DNA from: RYN-230 sp963814645
GTDB lineage: Bacteria; Actinomycetota; Actinomycetes; Streptosporangiales; Streptosporangiaceae
DNA length: 64,000 nt
Direction: 5' to 3'
NCBI GenBank assembly: GCA_963814645.1
Contig: CAWFDX010000004.1
Location: 1,550,001-1,614,000 of the forward strand
Shown here: one piece after another, positions 16,904 through 26,092 of the stretch
How the letters are laid out: the number at the start of each line of letters is the position of its first letter
Numbering within the stretch: the stretch's first letter is position 1
Made by a program: the position numbers and the translations under genes
The notes under the pieces: model-generated
The model's input: the letters and a program-made list of their open reading frames with translations, nothing else
The model's database searches: none
Told to the model about the DNA's origin: nothing

Positions 16904-18240
16904 GACCCGGCGCAGGCCTTCATGGCCCGGGCGAACGCGTCGCCCCGGTCGCGGTAGTCGCGGAACTGGCCGAAGCTCGGCGCGGCCGGGGAGAGCAGCA
17001 CCACCCCGTCCGGCTCGGCCCAGCCGAAGCCCTGGCTGACCGCGTTGTCCAGATCGCCGCAGGACACCACCTCGACGGCGCCGGCCGGGGCGGCCTCGAT
17101 GGCGGCCCGGATCCGCGGGCCGCTGTCCGGCACGGCCAGCACCAGGGTGGGCGCCGCCCGGCTGGCCAGGCCGACCGCCAGCGGCTGGTAGTCGATGCCG
17201 CGGTCCTGGCCGCCCGCGATCAGCGCGACCCGGCGGCCGGGGAAACTGTCCAGCGCGGCCAGCGTGGGCAGCACGTTGGTGGACAGGCTGTCGTCCACGA
17301 ACGTGACCCCGCCGACCGTGCCGATCACCTGCAGCCGGCTGCCCAGCGCGGCGAAGCCGGCCGCCGCGGCGCGCAGCGCGCCGGCGTCGCCGGCCTCCGG
17401 CACGCCGAGCGCGCGCAGGCAGGCCCGGGTGATCAGCGCGTTGCGCCGGCTGTGCGTGCCGAGCAGGCCGAGCGGCGCCATCCAGTCCGCCGCCGGGTCA
17501 TCGCCGGCCCGGACCCAGTCCACCCGCGGCCCGAGCAGCTGCCGCCGCTCGCGGAGCAGGTCGCTGTCCCCGTTGGCCACGGTCAGGTCGGCGCCGGGCT
17601 GGCTGCACGCGGACAGCTTGTCCCGGTAGTAGGCCTCGACGTCGCCGCCGTGCCAGGGCAGGTGATCGGGGTGCAGCGAGGTGACCGCGACGACCGGCGG
17701 CGAGCAGGGCAGGTCGGTGGCCTGGTAGCTGGACGTCTCGATGACCCAGTAGTCCCAGGCCGCGCCCCCTTCGGCGGCGTCCTGGGCCGGGTCCCAGGGC
17801 GGCTGGCCGATGTTGCCGCCGATCATGCACTGGTAGCCGAGCCGGGTCAGCAGGTGCCCGGCGATGGCGGTGGTGCTGCTCTTGCCCTTGGTCCCGGTGA
17901 CGCACACCACCCGGTCGCGCGGGGCTTCCTGCAGCCATAGCCCAAGCCCGCCGGCCACCGGGATACCCCCCGCTTCGAGCTGCCGCAGGTCGCGGCGGTA
18001 CCGGCTGATCCCGGGCGACTTCACCACCACGTCGCAGCGGGCCAGCGCGGCCAGGCCGCCATCCGCGGTGGCCAGCACCGGGCGGCCCGCCGCGCCCCCG
18101 GCCGGCGGCTGATCGTCGACCAGCACCGGGGTGACCCCGAGCGTGCCCAGCTTGCGCACGTTGGCCAGGCCCTCGACGCCGAGGCCCCACACGCCGACCG
18201 ACGCGCCGCGCAGCTCAGACCAGGAGATCGTCGGCCGCAT
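16900..18240 (-). CDS. murD2: UDP-MurNAc-L-Ala:L-glutamate ligase, MurD2 type
   Basis: 446 residues from ATG 18240, overlapping murL by 26 bases; a GTG eight codons earlier is possible. Mur ligase motifs are visible: ATP loop GTKGKSST (116-123), central YWVIETSSYQ, HPDHLPWHG, and the C-terminal FVDDSLSTN and GGQDRGIDY. MurD normally adds D-Glu to UDP-MurNAc-L-Ala. The MurD2 form, always beside MurL, is reported to add L-Glu, which MurL then epimerises. The adjacent murL gene is the reason for the MurD2 call. Confidence 0.88.
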   Translation of the reverse strand: MRPTISWSELRGASVGVWGLGVEGLANVRKLGTLGVTPVLVDDQPPAGGAAGRPVLATADGGLAALARCDVVVKSPGISRYRRDLRQLEAGGIPVAGGLGLWLQEAPRDRVVCVTGTKGKSSTTAIAGHLLTRLGYQCMIGGNIGQPPWDPAQDAAEGGAAWDYWVIETSSYQATDLPCSPPVVAVTSLHPDHLPWHGGDVEAYYRDKLSACSQPGADLTVANGDSDLLRERRQLLGPRVDWVRAGDDPAADWMAPLGLLGTHSRRNALITRACLRALGVPEAGDAGALRAAAAGFAALGSRLQVIGTVGGVTFVDDSLSTNVLPTLAALDSFPGRRVALIAGGQDRGIDYQPLAVGLASRAAPTLVLAVPDSGPRIRAAIEAAPAGAVEVVSCGDLDNAVSQGFGWAEPDGVVLLSPAAPSFGQFRDYRDRGDAFARAMKACAGS

Positions 18241-19573
18241 AGGTATCCGGGATGAAATGCGCACTGAGCGGGCGGAGCAGGTCCGCCGCGGGGGTCAGCT
18301 CGGGCAGCCCGGCCAGCTCGCCGGCCAGCGCCTGGAGCAGCTTGCCGCCGGCCCGGTCCGGCCGCGCCGCGGCCGCGGTGGCCGCGGCCCGGCACTCGCT
18401 GACCTCGCCGACACACTCGAACGGCTTGCTGTCCGGCGACGTGCCGAGCAGGGTGCGGAACCGGCCGGCCAGCTCGCCGTGCGGGTCCGGGTCGGCCAGC
18501 GGCTCCCGGCCGCCGAAGATCCGGTCCAGGTCGGCCGGGGCCAGGAACGGCGCCAGGATCAGGTCGATGAAGCAGCACTTGTCGCAGCGCCCGCACCAGT
18601 GATCGAGGCGGCGCGCCGGGTCGATGTGGAACGCGCGGTTACAGCTGCGGAACGTGTCGTGGTACTGGGTCAGCCGGGCGAACCGCTGGGCCACCCACAG
18701 CTCGCTGAACGGCCGCAGCGCGGAGAAGTAGTCCGGCATCCCCGGGCTGGGCAGCTGAGCGCTGGCCTGGGCCAGTACCGACCGAAACGCGGCCTCGAAC
18801 GCCGCGCTCTTCGAGTACTGGTGGTTGATGGCCCGGCCGTGGTCTTCCAGCGTGGCGATGGACGCGGACCACTCGTTGGACATCACCACCGCGTCCCGCC
18901 CGTCCAGCGCCGCGGCCAGCACCGCGATGGCCGAGATGATCCCGGTCACCGGGACGTGGCCGTTAAGAAAGCCAAGTTCCGCGGACCGGAGCAGCTGTGC
19001 GTCGATTTCCCGCTCAGCCCGGACGATGGGCAGCCCGGTCACCGCGGCGGGCGCTTCGATGGCCGCGAACCGGTCCCCGGGACGGCCCACGATGAACAAC
19101 GCCGGCGCGGTGTGCTGCCGGACCAGCTCAACCGTGACGATCGAGTCGATGCCGCCGCCGAACGGGACCAGCGGCCGGCCACGGCGCCGGCCCACCGGAG
19201 CGGGGGAGTGGCCTGCGTCGGGCAGGCGCGGGCCCTCGATGCGCAGCCCGGACAGGTCCAGCCCGTTGCGGTAGCCGAACTCGCCCAGGCCATCGAGGTA
19301 GAAGCCGGCCAGGAACGCGCGCTCGGCTTCGGTGACCGCGGTGTCGCCCAGGTCGATGACGCCGGGCGCGGCCGTCTTGTAGTAGGACACGCCGGCCAGC
19401 AGGAAGACCAGCCGGGCCGCCGCGGCCACCGCCGGGGCGGTCCAGTCCCCGCCGCCGGAGAAGCCGACCCGCTCCGCGAACCGGTGCTCGCCGAGGGAGT
19501 AGTGGCAGGTCAGCACGCTGCGAGCGGGGTCGAGCTGATAGCGGTCGTAGCGGAACGGCGGCGCCGTGCTCAT
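18215..19573 (-). CDS. murL: UDP-MurNAc-L-Ala-L-Glu epimerase MurL
   Basis: 452 residues. PFGGGIDSIV (137-146) is a PP-loop-like nucleotide motif, fitting an ATP-dependent epimerisation through an activated glutamyl carboxylate. A Cys cluster WCGRCDKCC lies at 326-334. The arrangement with MurD2 matches the MurL pathway found in Xanthomonas and some actinobacteria, where the terminal L-Glu of UDP-MurNAc-L-Ala-L-Glu is turned to D-Glu, bypassing glutamate racemase MurI. The start overlaps the pgeF stop by four bases (ATGA) and the end overlaps murD2. Confidence 0.88.
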   Translation of the reverse strand: MSTAPPFRYDRYQLDPARSVLTCHYSLGEHRFAERVGFSGGGDWTAPAVAAAARLVFLLAGVSYYKTAAPGVIDLGDTAVTEAERAFLAGFYLDGLGEFGYRNGLDLSGLRIEGPRLPDAGHSPAPVGRRRGRPLVPFGGGIDSIVTVELVRQHTAPALFIVGRPGDRFAAIEAPAAVTGLPIVRAEREIDAQLLRSAELGFLNGHVPVTGIISAIAVLAAALDGRDAVVMSNEWSASIATLEDHGRAINHQYSKSAAFEAAFRSVLAQASAQLPSPGMPDYFSALRPFSELWVAQRFARLTQYHDTFRSCNRAFHIDPARRLDHWCGRCDKCCFIDLILAPFLAPADLDRIFGGREPLADPDPHGELAGRFRTLLGTSPDSKPFECVGEVSECRAAATAAAARPDRAGGKLLQALAGELAGLPELTPAADLLRPLSAHFIPDTYAADDLLV

Positions 19574-20409
19574 CCGTCCTCCCGCGGCCGCAGCCGGGCC
19601 ACGGCGGCGAACCGGCCGCACGGGCGTGTTTCCCGGTCGCTGAAGAACAGACCGTCCCGGTGCCCGGTGGCCATGCCGGAGTCCATGATCTGGCGGTCCG
19701 GCACGCCGGATTCACGCAGCATGCGCCGGTTCGCCCCGGGCAGGTCGAACAGCCACCGGCCGGGCCCGTCCGGGCGCATGATGCCGTCCACGTTGCCGAA
19801 GTACCGGCTGGCGGCGGCCGCGACGTCCGGGCCGACCTGGTAGCGATCCGCGGCGACGGCCGGCCCGACCGCGGCCAGCATCCGCTCCGGGCGAGCGCCC
19901 AGCGAGCGCATCGCGTGCATGGCCGCCCCGGTCACCCCGGCCACCGTGCCCCGCCAGCCGGCGTGCACGCAGCCCAGCACCTGGGTCTCCGGGTCGACCA
20001 GGATGACCGGCACGCAGTCCGCGACCAGCACGACCAGCACTGTGCCCGGGTCGCGGGTGACCACGGCGTCGGTCTGCACGAGCGAGTCGGCCCGGCGCTG
20101 CGTGCCCCGGCCACGGTCGGCGGCGGTCACGGTGGTCACGTGGTTGCCGTGCGATTGGTCGCAGAACACGAAGTCGGCCAGGTCCGCGCCGAGCGCGGCG
20201 GCGACCCGGCGCCGGTTCTCCAGCACCGCGGCTGGCTCGTCGCCGACGTGCAGCGCCAGGTTCAGCGACGCGTAGCCCGCCGTGGACACCCCGCCGTGCC
20301 GGGTGGTCACCATCGCGTCCAGGTCCAGGGCATCGAGCGACGGCCAGGCCAGCACGTCCAGCGGCCCCTGCCTGCGCAGCCTAGGTCCGGTCGTTGTTGC
20401 TGCTGTCAT
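19570..20409 (-). CDS. pgeF: Peptidoglycan editing factor PgeF (laccase-domain YfiH)
   Basis: 279 residues. All metal-site motifs of the YfiH/LACC1 family are present: CDQSHGNHV, VLVADCVPVI and GCVHAGWRGTV. In E. coli PgeF removes L-Ser wrongly joined to UDP-MurNAc in place of L-Ala; related proteins are also described as polyphenol oxidases or purine nucleoside phosphorylases. In many bacteria it lies near ftsZ; here it opens the murL-murD2 operon, which favours the UDP-MurNAc-editing role. ATG start; 71 bases separate it from the divergent lipid kinase gene. Confidence 0.88.
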   Translation of the reverse strand: MTAATTTGPRLRRQGPLDVLAWPSLDALDLDAMVTTRHGGVSTAGYASLNLALHVGDEPAAVLENRRRVAAALGADLADFVFCDQSHGNHVTTVTAADRGRGTQRRADSLVQTDAVVTRDPGTVLVVLVADCVPVILVDPETQVLGCVHAGWRGTVAGVTGAAMHAMRSLGARPERMLAAVGPAVAADRYQVGPDVAAAASRYFGNVDGIMRPDGPGRWLFDLPGANRRMLRESGVPDRQIMDSGMATGHRDGLFFSDRETRPCGRFAAVARLRPREDG

Positions 20410-20480
20410 CGGCAGGAAGCCTACGCCAGCCCAGCACCCAATATGCTCTGCGCCATGGTTCCCCGGGCGGCAGGCCTGCC

Positions 20481-21398
20481 GTGAAAGCCGCCGTGATCGT
20501 CAACCCCACCAAGCACGAGAATCTGCCCGCGCTCCGCTCCGTGGTCGGCGCGGCCATGGCCCGGCACGGCTGGGCCGAGCCGCTGTGGCTGGAGACGACA
20601 CCCGAGGAGACCGGCCGGGGCCTGGCCGAGGCCGCGCTGGCCGGCCAGGTCGACCTGGTGCTGGCCAGCGGGGGCGACGGCACGGTCACCGCGTGCGCCG
20701 AGGGGCTGGCGGGCAGCGGCGTGCCGCTCGGCGTGCTGCCGGCCGGCACCGGCAACCTGCTGGCCCGCAACCTGGGACTGCCACTCAGCCTGGAGGAGGC
20801 GCTCGCGGTCAGCCTGGGCGGCACCAACCGGCGGCTCGACGTCGGCACCGCCAACGGCCGGATCTTCGTGGCCATGGCCGGCCTGGGCTTCGACGCGGAG
20901 CTGCTGGACAGCACGGGCGAGCCGCTGAAGCGGCGGCTGGGCTGGGCCGCCTACGCGCTGTCCGGGCTGCGCCACCTGGCTGACCGGCCGGTCCGGGCCA
21001 GCGTGCGGGCGGACGGCGGTCCGGTGCTGCGCCGCCGGGCCAGCAGCGTGCTGATCGGCAACGTTGGCGCGCTGCAGGGCGGGGTGACGCTGCTGCCCGG
21101 CGCCGAGCCGGACGACGGGGTGCTCGACCTGCTGGTGCTGACCGCGCGCGGCCTGGCCGGCTGGGCCGCGCTGGCCACGGACCTGCTGCTGCGCCGCCGC
21201 CGGACCCGGCACGTGGCCCGGATCGCGTTCCGTGACCTGCACGTGGTGCTGGACCGGCCGCAGTTGTGGGAACTCGACGGCGAGGTCATCGGGCGCACCC
21301 GCCAGCTGCGGGTCACCGTCCGGCCCGGCGCCCTGCTGGTCCGGGTGCCTAACCACGGTGCCAGCCCGGGGGGACGACCCCCCGGAGCCCGCCGGTAA
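20481..21398 (+). CDS. Diacylglycerol/sphingosine kinase-like lipid kinase
   Basis: 305 residues from GTG 20481. AAVIVNPTK at the N-terminus, SGGDGTVTACAEGL (the nucleotide loop) and GVLPAGTGNLLARNLGLP are the defining motifs of the DAGK catalytic domain. The C-terminal beta-rich half includes WELDGEVIG. It should phosphorylate a membrane lipid headgroup at the inner face. It diverges from pgeF. The last codons are formed by a strong GC hairpin (21366-21385). Confidence 0.88.
   Translation: MKAAVIVNPTKHENLPALRSVVGAAMARHGWAEPLWLETTPEETGRGLAEAALAGQVDLVLASGGDGTVTACAEGLAGSGVPLGVLPAGTGNLLARNLGLPLSLEEALAVSLGGTNRRLDVGTANGRIFVAMAGLGFDAELLDSTGEPLKRRLGWAAYALSGLRHLADRPVRASVRADGGPVLRRRASSVLIGNVGALQGGVTLLPGAEPDDGVLDLLVLTARGLAGWAALATDLLLRRRRTRHVARIAFRDLHVVLDRPQLWELDGEVIGRTRQLRVTVRPGALLVRVPNHGASPGGRPPGARR
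21366..21385. terminator. GC-rich hairpin at the lipid kinase 3-prime end
   Basis: Arms CCGGGGGG (21366-21373) and CCCCCCGG (21378-21385) with loop ACGA, 13 bases before the stop end. The 18 bases at 21363-21380 occur again unchanged at 57326-57343, also at a gene end. It may slow or end transcription; there is no U-run, as is usual in high-GC actinobacteria. Confidence 0.45.
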
Positions 21399-21473
21399 AT
21401 GAATGGTTTAGCCACACGGGGGTACTGAGGGCGGGCTGACCCTGCTGCCCAACCCTCCGAAGGTGGCCCAAAC

Positions 21474-22919
21474 GTGTGGACCCGGCTCGAACAGCGTGAG
21501 CTGAACCGGCTGGCCCGGCGGATAACCGCCGGCCCGGGGGCGCGCCCCGCGCCAGACCGGCCCGCCGGGACGGACCTGCTGCCCCAGGTCAAGCACATCG
21601 TCGTGCTGATGATGGAGAACCACTCCTACGACAACTACCTGGGCATGCTGGCCGGCCGGGGAGACGGGTTCCCGCTCGGCCCGGACGGTGAGCCCGAGGT
21701 GTCCAACACCGGGCTGGAAGGCGAATCCGTCCCGGCGCACCACCTGGCCAGCACCGTCCAGGAGGCCGGGTCGCCGACGCAGAGCTGGCACGCCAGCCGC
21801 CTGCAGTGGGACGACGGCAAGCTGGACGGGTTCGTCAGCGCCACCCAGCAGCTCATGCCGGGCAAGGACGCCACCCGGGCCATGGGCTACTGGACCGAGC
21901 GTGACCTGCCGTTCTACTACGGCCTGGCGCGGACCTTCCCGCTGGCCGACCGGTGGTACTCATCCTGCCTGGGGCCGACGTTCCCGAACCGCCGGTTCCT
22001 GATCGCCGGCACGGCCAACGGGCTGATCGACGATCTGCCGGTAGACCTGGCCGACTACCCGGCCAACGGGACCATCTTCGACGTGCTGAGCAGGCACAAC
22101 ATTTCGTGGGTGAACTACCACCCGGTGGCGGGCAGCCGGACCAGGTACGGCCGGGCGCTGCAGCACCGGACCAAGGCGCTCCGGCGCAGGCTGCGCACGC
22201 TGCGCCGGGTGGCCCCCGGCTCGCTGGACGGGCTGCAGAAGGACATCACGTTCACCGCGGACATCTACCCGCTGGGCATCGCCCGGTACATGCTGCACGT
22301 ACGCAGCACCGACGAATTCTTCAGCGACGCCGCGGCTGGCACGCTACCCGCGTTCAGCATCGTGGATCCTGATTTTTCCGCCTACTCGGAAGAGAACCCG
22401 CAGGATATCCAGAAGGGGGAGAGCTTCGCGTCGGCCGTCATCGACGCCGTGCTGCATGGCAAGGGCTGGCCGAACACCCTGCTGATCTGGCTGTACGACG
22501 AAGGCGGCGGCTACTACGACCATGTGCCGCCGCCGCCCGCGCCGGCGCCGGACGACGTGCCCGGCCACAGCGTGGTGCTCAGCCGGTCCTGGATGCACGC
22601 GGTGCTGCGTCGGCTGGCCCCGGGCTACGTGCGCAACGTCGAGCAATTGGACGCCGGGCCGCAGAGCTATGACCGGTACGGCTTCCGGGTGCCCGCGGTG
22701 CTGGTCTCCCCGTACGCCCGGCCCGGCTACCTGACCAGCGAGACGTTCGACCACACCTCGGTGCTCAAGCTGCTCGAGGTGAAGTGGAACCTGCCCGCGC
22801 TGACCGCCCGGGACGCGGCCGCGGTGGCCCCGCTGGACGCGCTGGACTTCGACCATCCGCCGGCCTTCGCCACCCCGCCCGAGCTGCCCGCACCCGCGCA
22901 GCGCTGGGGCTCCTGGTAA
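21474..22919 (+). CDS. Phosphoesterase (phospholipase C / acid phosphatase A family)
   Basis: 481 residues, GTG start with AAGGTGG seven bases upstream. VVLMMENHSYDNYLG is the hallmark metal/nucleophile region of the bacterial phosphoesterase family that includes phospholipases C. FPNRRFLIAGTANG and WLYDEGGGYYDHVPPP carry the other metal ligands. No signal peptide or Tat motif is seen, unlike most secreted members, so it may act in the cytosol or at the inner membrane face. It follows the lipid kinase on the same strand after 75 bases, which fits lipid headgroup turnover. Confidence 0.85.
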   Translation: MWTRLEQRELNRLARRITAGPGARPAPDRPAGTDLLPQVKHIVVLMMENHSYDNYLGMLAGRGDGFPLGPDGEPEVSNTGLEGESVPAHHLASTVQEAGSPTQSWHASRLQWDDGKLDGFVSATQQLMPGKDATRAMGYWTERDLPFYYGLARTFPLADRWYSSCLGPTFPNRRFLIAGTANGLIDDLPVDLADYPANGTIFDVLSRHNISWVNYHPVAGSRTRYGRALQHRTKALRRRLRTLRRVAPGSLDGLQKDITFTADIYPLGIARYMLHVRSTDEFFSDAAAGTLPAFSIVDPDFSAYSEENPQDIQKGESFASAVIDAVLHGKGWPNTLLIWLYDEGGGYYDHVPPPPAPAPDDVPGHSVVLSRSWMHAVLRRLAPGYVRNVEQLDAGPQSYDRYGFRVPAVLVSPYARPGYLTSETFDHTSVLKLLEVKWNLPALTARDAAAVAPLDALDFDHPPAFATPPELPAPAQRWGSW

Positions 22920-22924
22920 CCGCG

Positions 22925-23629
22925 ATGGCTGTCAACCTGCAGGAATTCGGGGCCGCGCTGGCCGAGCTGAGCAGGCTGCGGTTCGGCGAGATGCGGGTCG
23001 AGGACGCGATGCAGGAAATCGTGCAGACCACACACGCCATCTTCGGCGTGTCCGGAGCCGGCCTGATGCTGGCCGACGGCGAGCACCACCTGCGCAACGC
23101 CGCGGTCTCCGACGAGCGCCTCCGCCACCTGGAAGACCTGCAGATTTACCACCAGGAAGGCCCGTGCATCACCGCCTTCGAGGACCAGGAGCTGGTCGGC
23201 GCGGAGGACCTCACGCAGGATCAGCGCTGGCCTCAGTTCACCGCCGCCGCGGTGGACCGCGGGATCCACGCCGTGCTGGCCAGCCCGCTGCCCTACAACC
23301 AGAACGCGGTGGGCGCGGTCGCGGTGCTGTCCGACCAGCGGCATCCCTGGACGCCCGAGGGCGAGCTGGCCCTGCTGGCGCTGACCGACCTGGCCGCGCT
23401 GCTGATCGCCAGCATGATGCAGGGCGAGCAGCAGTCCCAGCTGGCCGCACAGCTGCAGCTCGCGCTGAACACCAGGACCGTCATCGAGCAGGCCAAGGGC
23501 GTGCTGGTCGGTCAGCAGGGCCTGACCCCGCACCAGGCCTATCAGCAGCTGCGCGACCAGGCCCGCACGGAGCGCCGCAAGCTGGCCGCGGTGTCAGCCG
23601 ACGTGGTGCGGAAAGCAGCGGGCCAATGA
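22925..23629 (+). CDS. GAF and ANTAR domain regulator
   Basis: 234 residues from ATG 22925, five bases after the phosphoesterase stop. A GAF sensor domain (about 15-165) is followed by an ANTAR RNA-binding domain (about 170-230) with LNTRTVIEQAKGVLVGQ and the aromatic/Ala pattern of the three-helix bundle. ANTAR proteins bind paired hexaloop hairpins in nascent RNA and prevent termination. The stress or redox input sensed by GAF is unknown. Such proteins are abundant in actinobacteria. Confidence 0.88.
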   Translation: MAVNLQEFGAALAELSRLRFGEMRVEDAMQEIVQTTHAIFGVSGAGLMLADGEHHLRNAAVSDERLRHLEDLQIYHQEGPCITAFEDQELVGAEDLTQDQRWPQFTAAAVDRGIHAVLASPLPYNQNAVGAVAVLSDQRHPWTPEGELALLALTDLAALLIASMMQGEQQSQLAAQLQLALNTRTVIEQAKGVLVGQQGLTPHQAYQQLRDQARTERRKLAAVSADVVRKAAGQ

Positions 23630-23814
23630 AAATGTGTGCCCCGCGCCGTTGTGGGCAGTTGGGAATGGTCATCGCGACGCCGCCGAGACTCCCGCGGCCG
23701 ACCCTGAGGTCGGTGCTCGCCATCGGACGGCTCCGGCACTGCGTCGGGGTCGCCCCTCCTGGCAGCACTCCGACTGATCCCCAGACCCTGAACCCGTTTG
23801 GCTAGGAGACCATC

Positions 23815-23970
23815 ATGATCGTCATCGGTATCGTCCTGCTTCTGCTGGGCTTCCTGCTCAAGGTCGCGATCTTGTGGACGCTCGGCATCATCGTGCTGGT
23901 GGTGGGCCTGATCCTGCTGCTGCTCGGCTCGATCGGGCACGCCGTCGGCCCACGCCGCCATTACTGGTAG
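23815..23970 (+). CDS. 51-residue hydrophobic peptide, DUF6131-like
   Basis: ATG at 23815 preceded by TAGGAG with good spacing; stop TAG at 23968-23970. The peptide starts MIVIGIVLLLLGFLLK and ends GHAVGPRRHYW: two short hydrophobic helices and a basic aromatic tail. Sequence style and length match the small membrane proteins called DUF6131 that are common in actinobacteria (recognition from memory). Function unknown. 185 bases of upstream sequence show no other gene. Confidence 0.7.
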   Translation: MIVIGIVLLLLGFLLKVAILWTLGIIVLVVGLILLLLGSIGHAVGPRRHYW

Positions 23971-24036
23971 CGGCCTACGGCTCCGGGGCCCGGCGGGATA
24001 CTCCCGCCGGGCCCCGCCCCTTTCGCCTGCGCTGGG

Positions 24037-25627
24037 TCAGTCCGGGTCGGGCCGGTGCGCGCGCCCGTGCTGGTGCCCGTGCGGGCGCCCGTACTGGTGG
24101 TCGTACAGCCACAGCCAGATGTCGCTCACCTGCCATCGGTGGATGAGCTGGAACGGCTCGCCGCGCAGCACTAGCGGGCGGCCGGGCAGCGGTGCGTTGG
24201 CTTCCGCTACCCAGACCCGGCTGACCTGGCTGCAGCCGGCCGCGCACCACGCGCCAGGGGGCATCGCTGCCGGAGATCGTGCTGGCCTGGGCGGGGGACC
24301 GGCCCGCGCTGAGGTCGCGCAGCCGGGCCAGCCCGTACGGGTAGGCGGCGGCGAACGAGGTCATGCCCGGCCCCTGCGGGTAGATCACCCCGTCGCCGGG
24401 GCGGGCGTGCTGGGCGATGATCTGGTCCATGCCCCGGATGTTGTCGCTGTGCCCGTCCGGCCCGCGCTCCCCGAGCTGGGCGGGCAGGCCGGCCAGCACG
24501 ATCAGCACCAGCGCGGCTGGGCCGGCCACCCGGCCCAGCGCGGCCAGCCCGGCGCCGATCAGCAACGCCACGGCCGGCTCGCAGAACACGATGTAGCGGA
24601 ACGTGTATACCGGCTGCATCTGGGAGGCCGCGATGAGCAGGGCGGGCGGGACGAGCAGCCAGGGCAGGCCGAGGGCGGCCAGCCGCCCGGGCCAGGCCGC
24701 GGCGAACCGGGACCAGCCGGCCAGCGCGGTCACGGCCAGCGCGGCCGCCATGATCACGGCGATGGCCAGCTGCGCGCCCGTGGTGCCGGCCAGCCGCCCG
24801 GTGTTGGCCAGTGAGGCGGCCAGCGGCGTGCGCAGCCAGCTCACCTGGCCGCGCTGCACCCAGGCCAGCACCTCCAGCGGAAGGAGGGCCACGACGGCCA
24901 CGGTCACTGTGGCCAGCCAGCGGCGTGCCAGCCGGCGGCCGTCCTGGCCGCCGTGCTGGCGGTGCAGCACCAGCAGGGTCGTGCCGTGCGCGGCGATGAG
25001 CAGCAGGCCAAAGACGTTGGCCAGCCCCAGCCCGATCAGGCTGACGCCGTACCAACGTGCCCAGCGGCTCGTGCCTTCTTCGAGGAACCGGAGGAAGCAG
25101 TAGCTGGCGGCGGTGGCCGCGGCGGTTTCCAGCGCGAACGGCCGGGCGTCCTGGCCGAACCAGCTGACCGCGGGTATCGCGGCGAAGGCCAGCCCGGCGG
25201 CCAGCCCGGCCGCTGGGCTCACCAGCCGCCGGCCCAGCGCGGTCAGCAGGCCCGCCGCGGCCGCCATGGCCAGCGCGGAGGGCAGCCGCAGCGTCAGCTC
25301 GCCGCTGCCAGCCACCCGGACCAGCAGCCAGATCAGCAGGTAGTACGTCCCGTGCACCGCGTCCATGTGGCCCAGCAGGCGGATCAGCTGGGGGAAGGAC
25401 CGGTGTGCCGCGGACAGCGTCGCGCCCTCATCCCGCCAGAACGACGGCACGCCGATCCGCCACAGCATGACGGCCAGGGTGGCGAGCGCGGCGCAGCCCG
25501 GGATCAGCCAGCCCGGGCCGCGGGTCGGCGCGCGGCCGGGGGAGTGCGCGGGCGGCGCGGTGACGGGCGCCGGAGCGAGGTCGGGGACCGCGTCGGGCTG
25601 CGTCGCGAGTGGTGCAAGGTCGCCCAC
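24037..25627 (-). CDS. GT39-like membrane mannosyltransferase, frame broken near C-terminus
   Basis: A polytopic protein of about 530 residues. After a Pro/Ala-rich start, the first loop has SFWRDEGATLS, the acidic motif of dolichol- or polyprenyl-phosphate-mannose-dependent glycosyltransferases (GT39/GT87 style), followed by about ten helices. In the frame of the start, the last 75 codons turn Arg/Ala/Pro-rich. One base over, from about 24264 to a stop at 24037, the protein-like end continues (VSRVWVAEANAPL, IHRWQVSDIWLWLYDH). Reading on requires skipping one base near 24220-24275, where a CCCCC run lies at the upper end. If no shift occurs, the ORF ends at 23975 instead. Confidence 0.75.
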
Positions 25628-25673
25628 GCAGAGCAGGGTATGGGCAGGTCAGCAGTAGTTAACGGGGTTACCT

Positions 25674-25701
25674 ATCCGGTTTTGCTCAATCCAGACCGGA
25701 T
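25674..25701. promoter_or_regulatory. Inverted repeat upstream of the mannosyltransferase
   Basis: ATCCGGT (25674-25680) and ACCGGAT (25695-25701) flank 14 bases. It lies 47-74 bases before the mannosyltransferase start and could be an operator or small hairpin. No regulator gene is adjacent. Confidence 0.3.
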
Positions 25702-25748
25702 GGAGAGGGAGCAGTGAAACTCCGGGTGCTGCACGGGGCCTGCGCGGG

Positions 25749-26039
25749 TTACCGCGAGGACAGCACCTCGGCTATCTTGGCCGCCGCCGCCGAGGGGTCG
25801 TCGGCGTCATGCAGCAATTCGCCCCAGGACCAGCGGTAGTACCAGCGGAGCCGGCCGGTGCCATCGGTGCTTGGCGTGCAGTCAATGCTCTCGGCCAGCA
25901 TGGTCGCACCGGGGATGAAAATATGCAGCATCGCAGGGTAGGTGGTTTTCACCGAGGCATGCAATCCCTTGGTGTCAAGGGCGGTCGCGAGCCGGTGCAA
26001 ATAGTAGCTGCGTGCGTGATCTCGGGTTCCGTCCAGCAT
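25749..26039 (-). CDS. Small protein of unknown function
   Basis: 96 residues from ATG 26039, with GGGGAG next to the start and AAGG further up. The sequence is a balanced soluble protein: an N-terminal helix (HARSYYLHRLATALD), a strand-rich middle with Trp/Tyr (RLRWYYRWSWGELL) and a C-terminal helix ending EVLSSR. Base composition is a little lower in GC than its neighbours. No family recognised. Lies 53 bases after the repeat-rich protein gene on the same strand. Confidence 0.55.
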   Translation of the reverse strand: MLDGTRDHARSYYLHRLATALDTKGLHASVKTTYPAMLHIFIPGATMLAESIDCTPSTDGTGRLRWYYRWSWGELLHDADDPSAAAAKIAEVLSSR

Positions 26040-26092
26040 CTCCCCTGCCTTGCGTCGGTCGGCACATTGTCGCGGCGGGCGGGGTAGGTTTG

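Noticed and set aside
25714..25845. Short plus-strand frame starting MKLRVLHGACAG with a fair ribosome site
   Set aside because: Only about 40 codons and most overlap the opposite-strand gene. It could be a fragment of a lost gene but I cannot support it.
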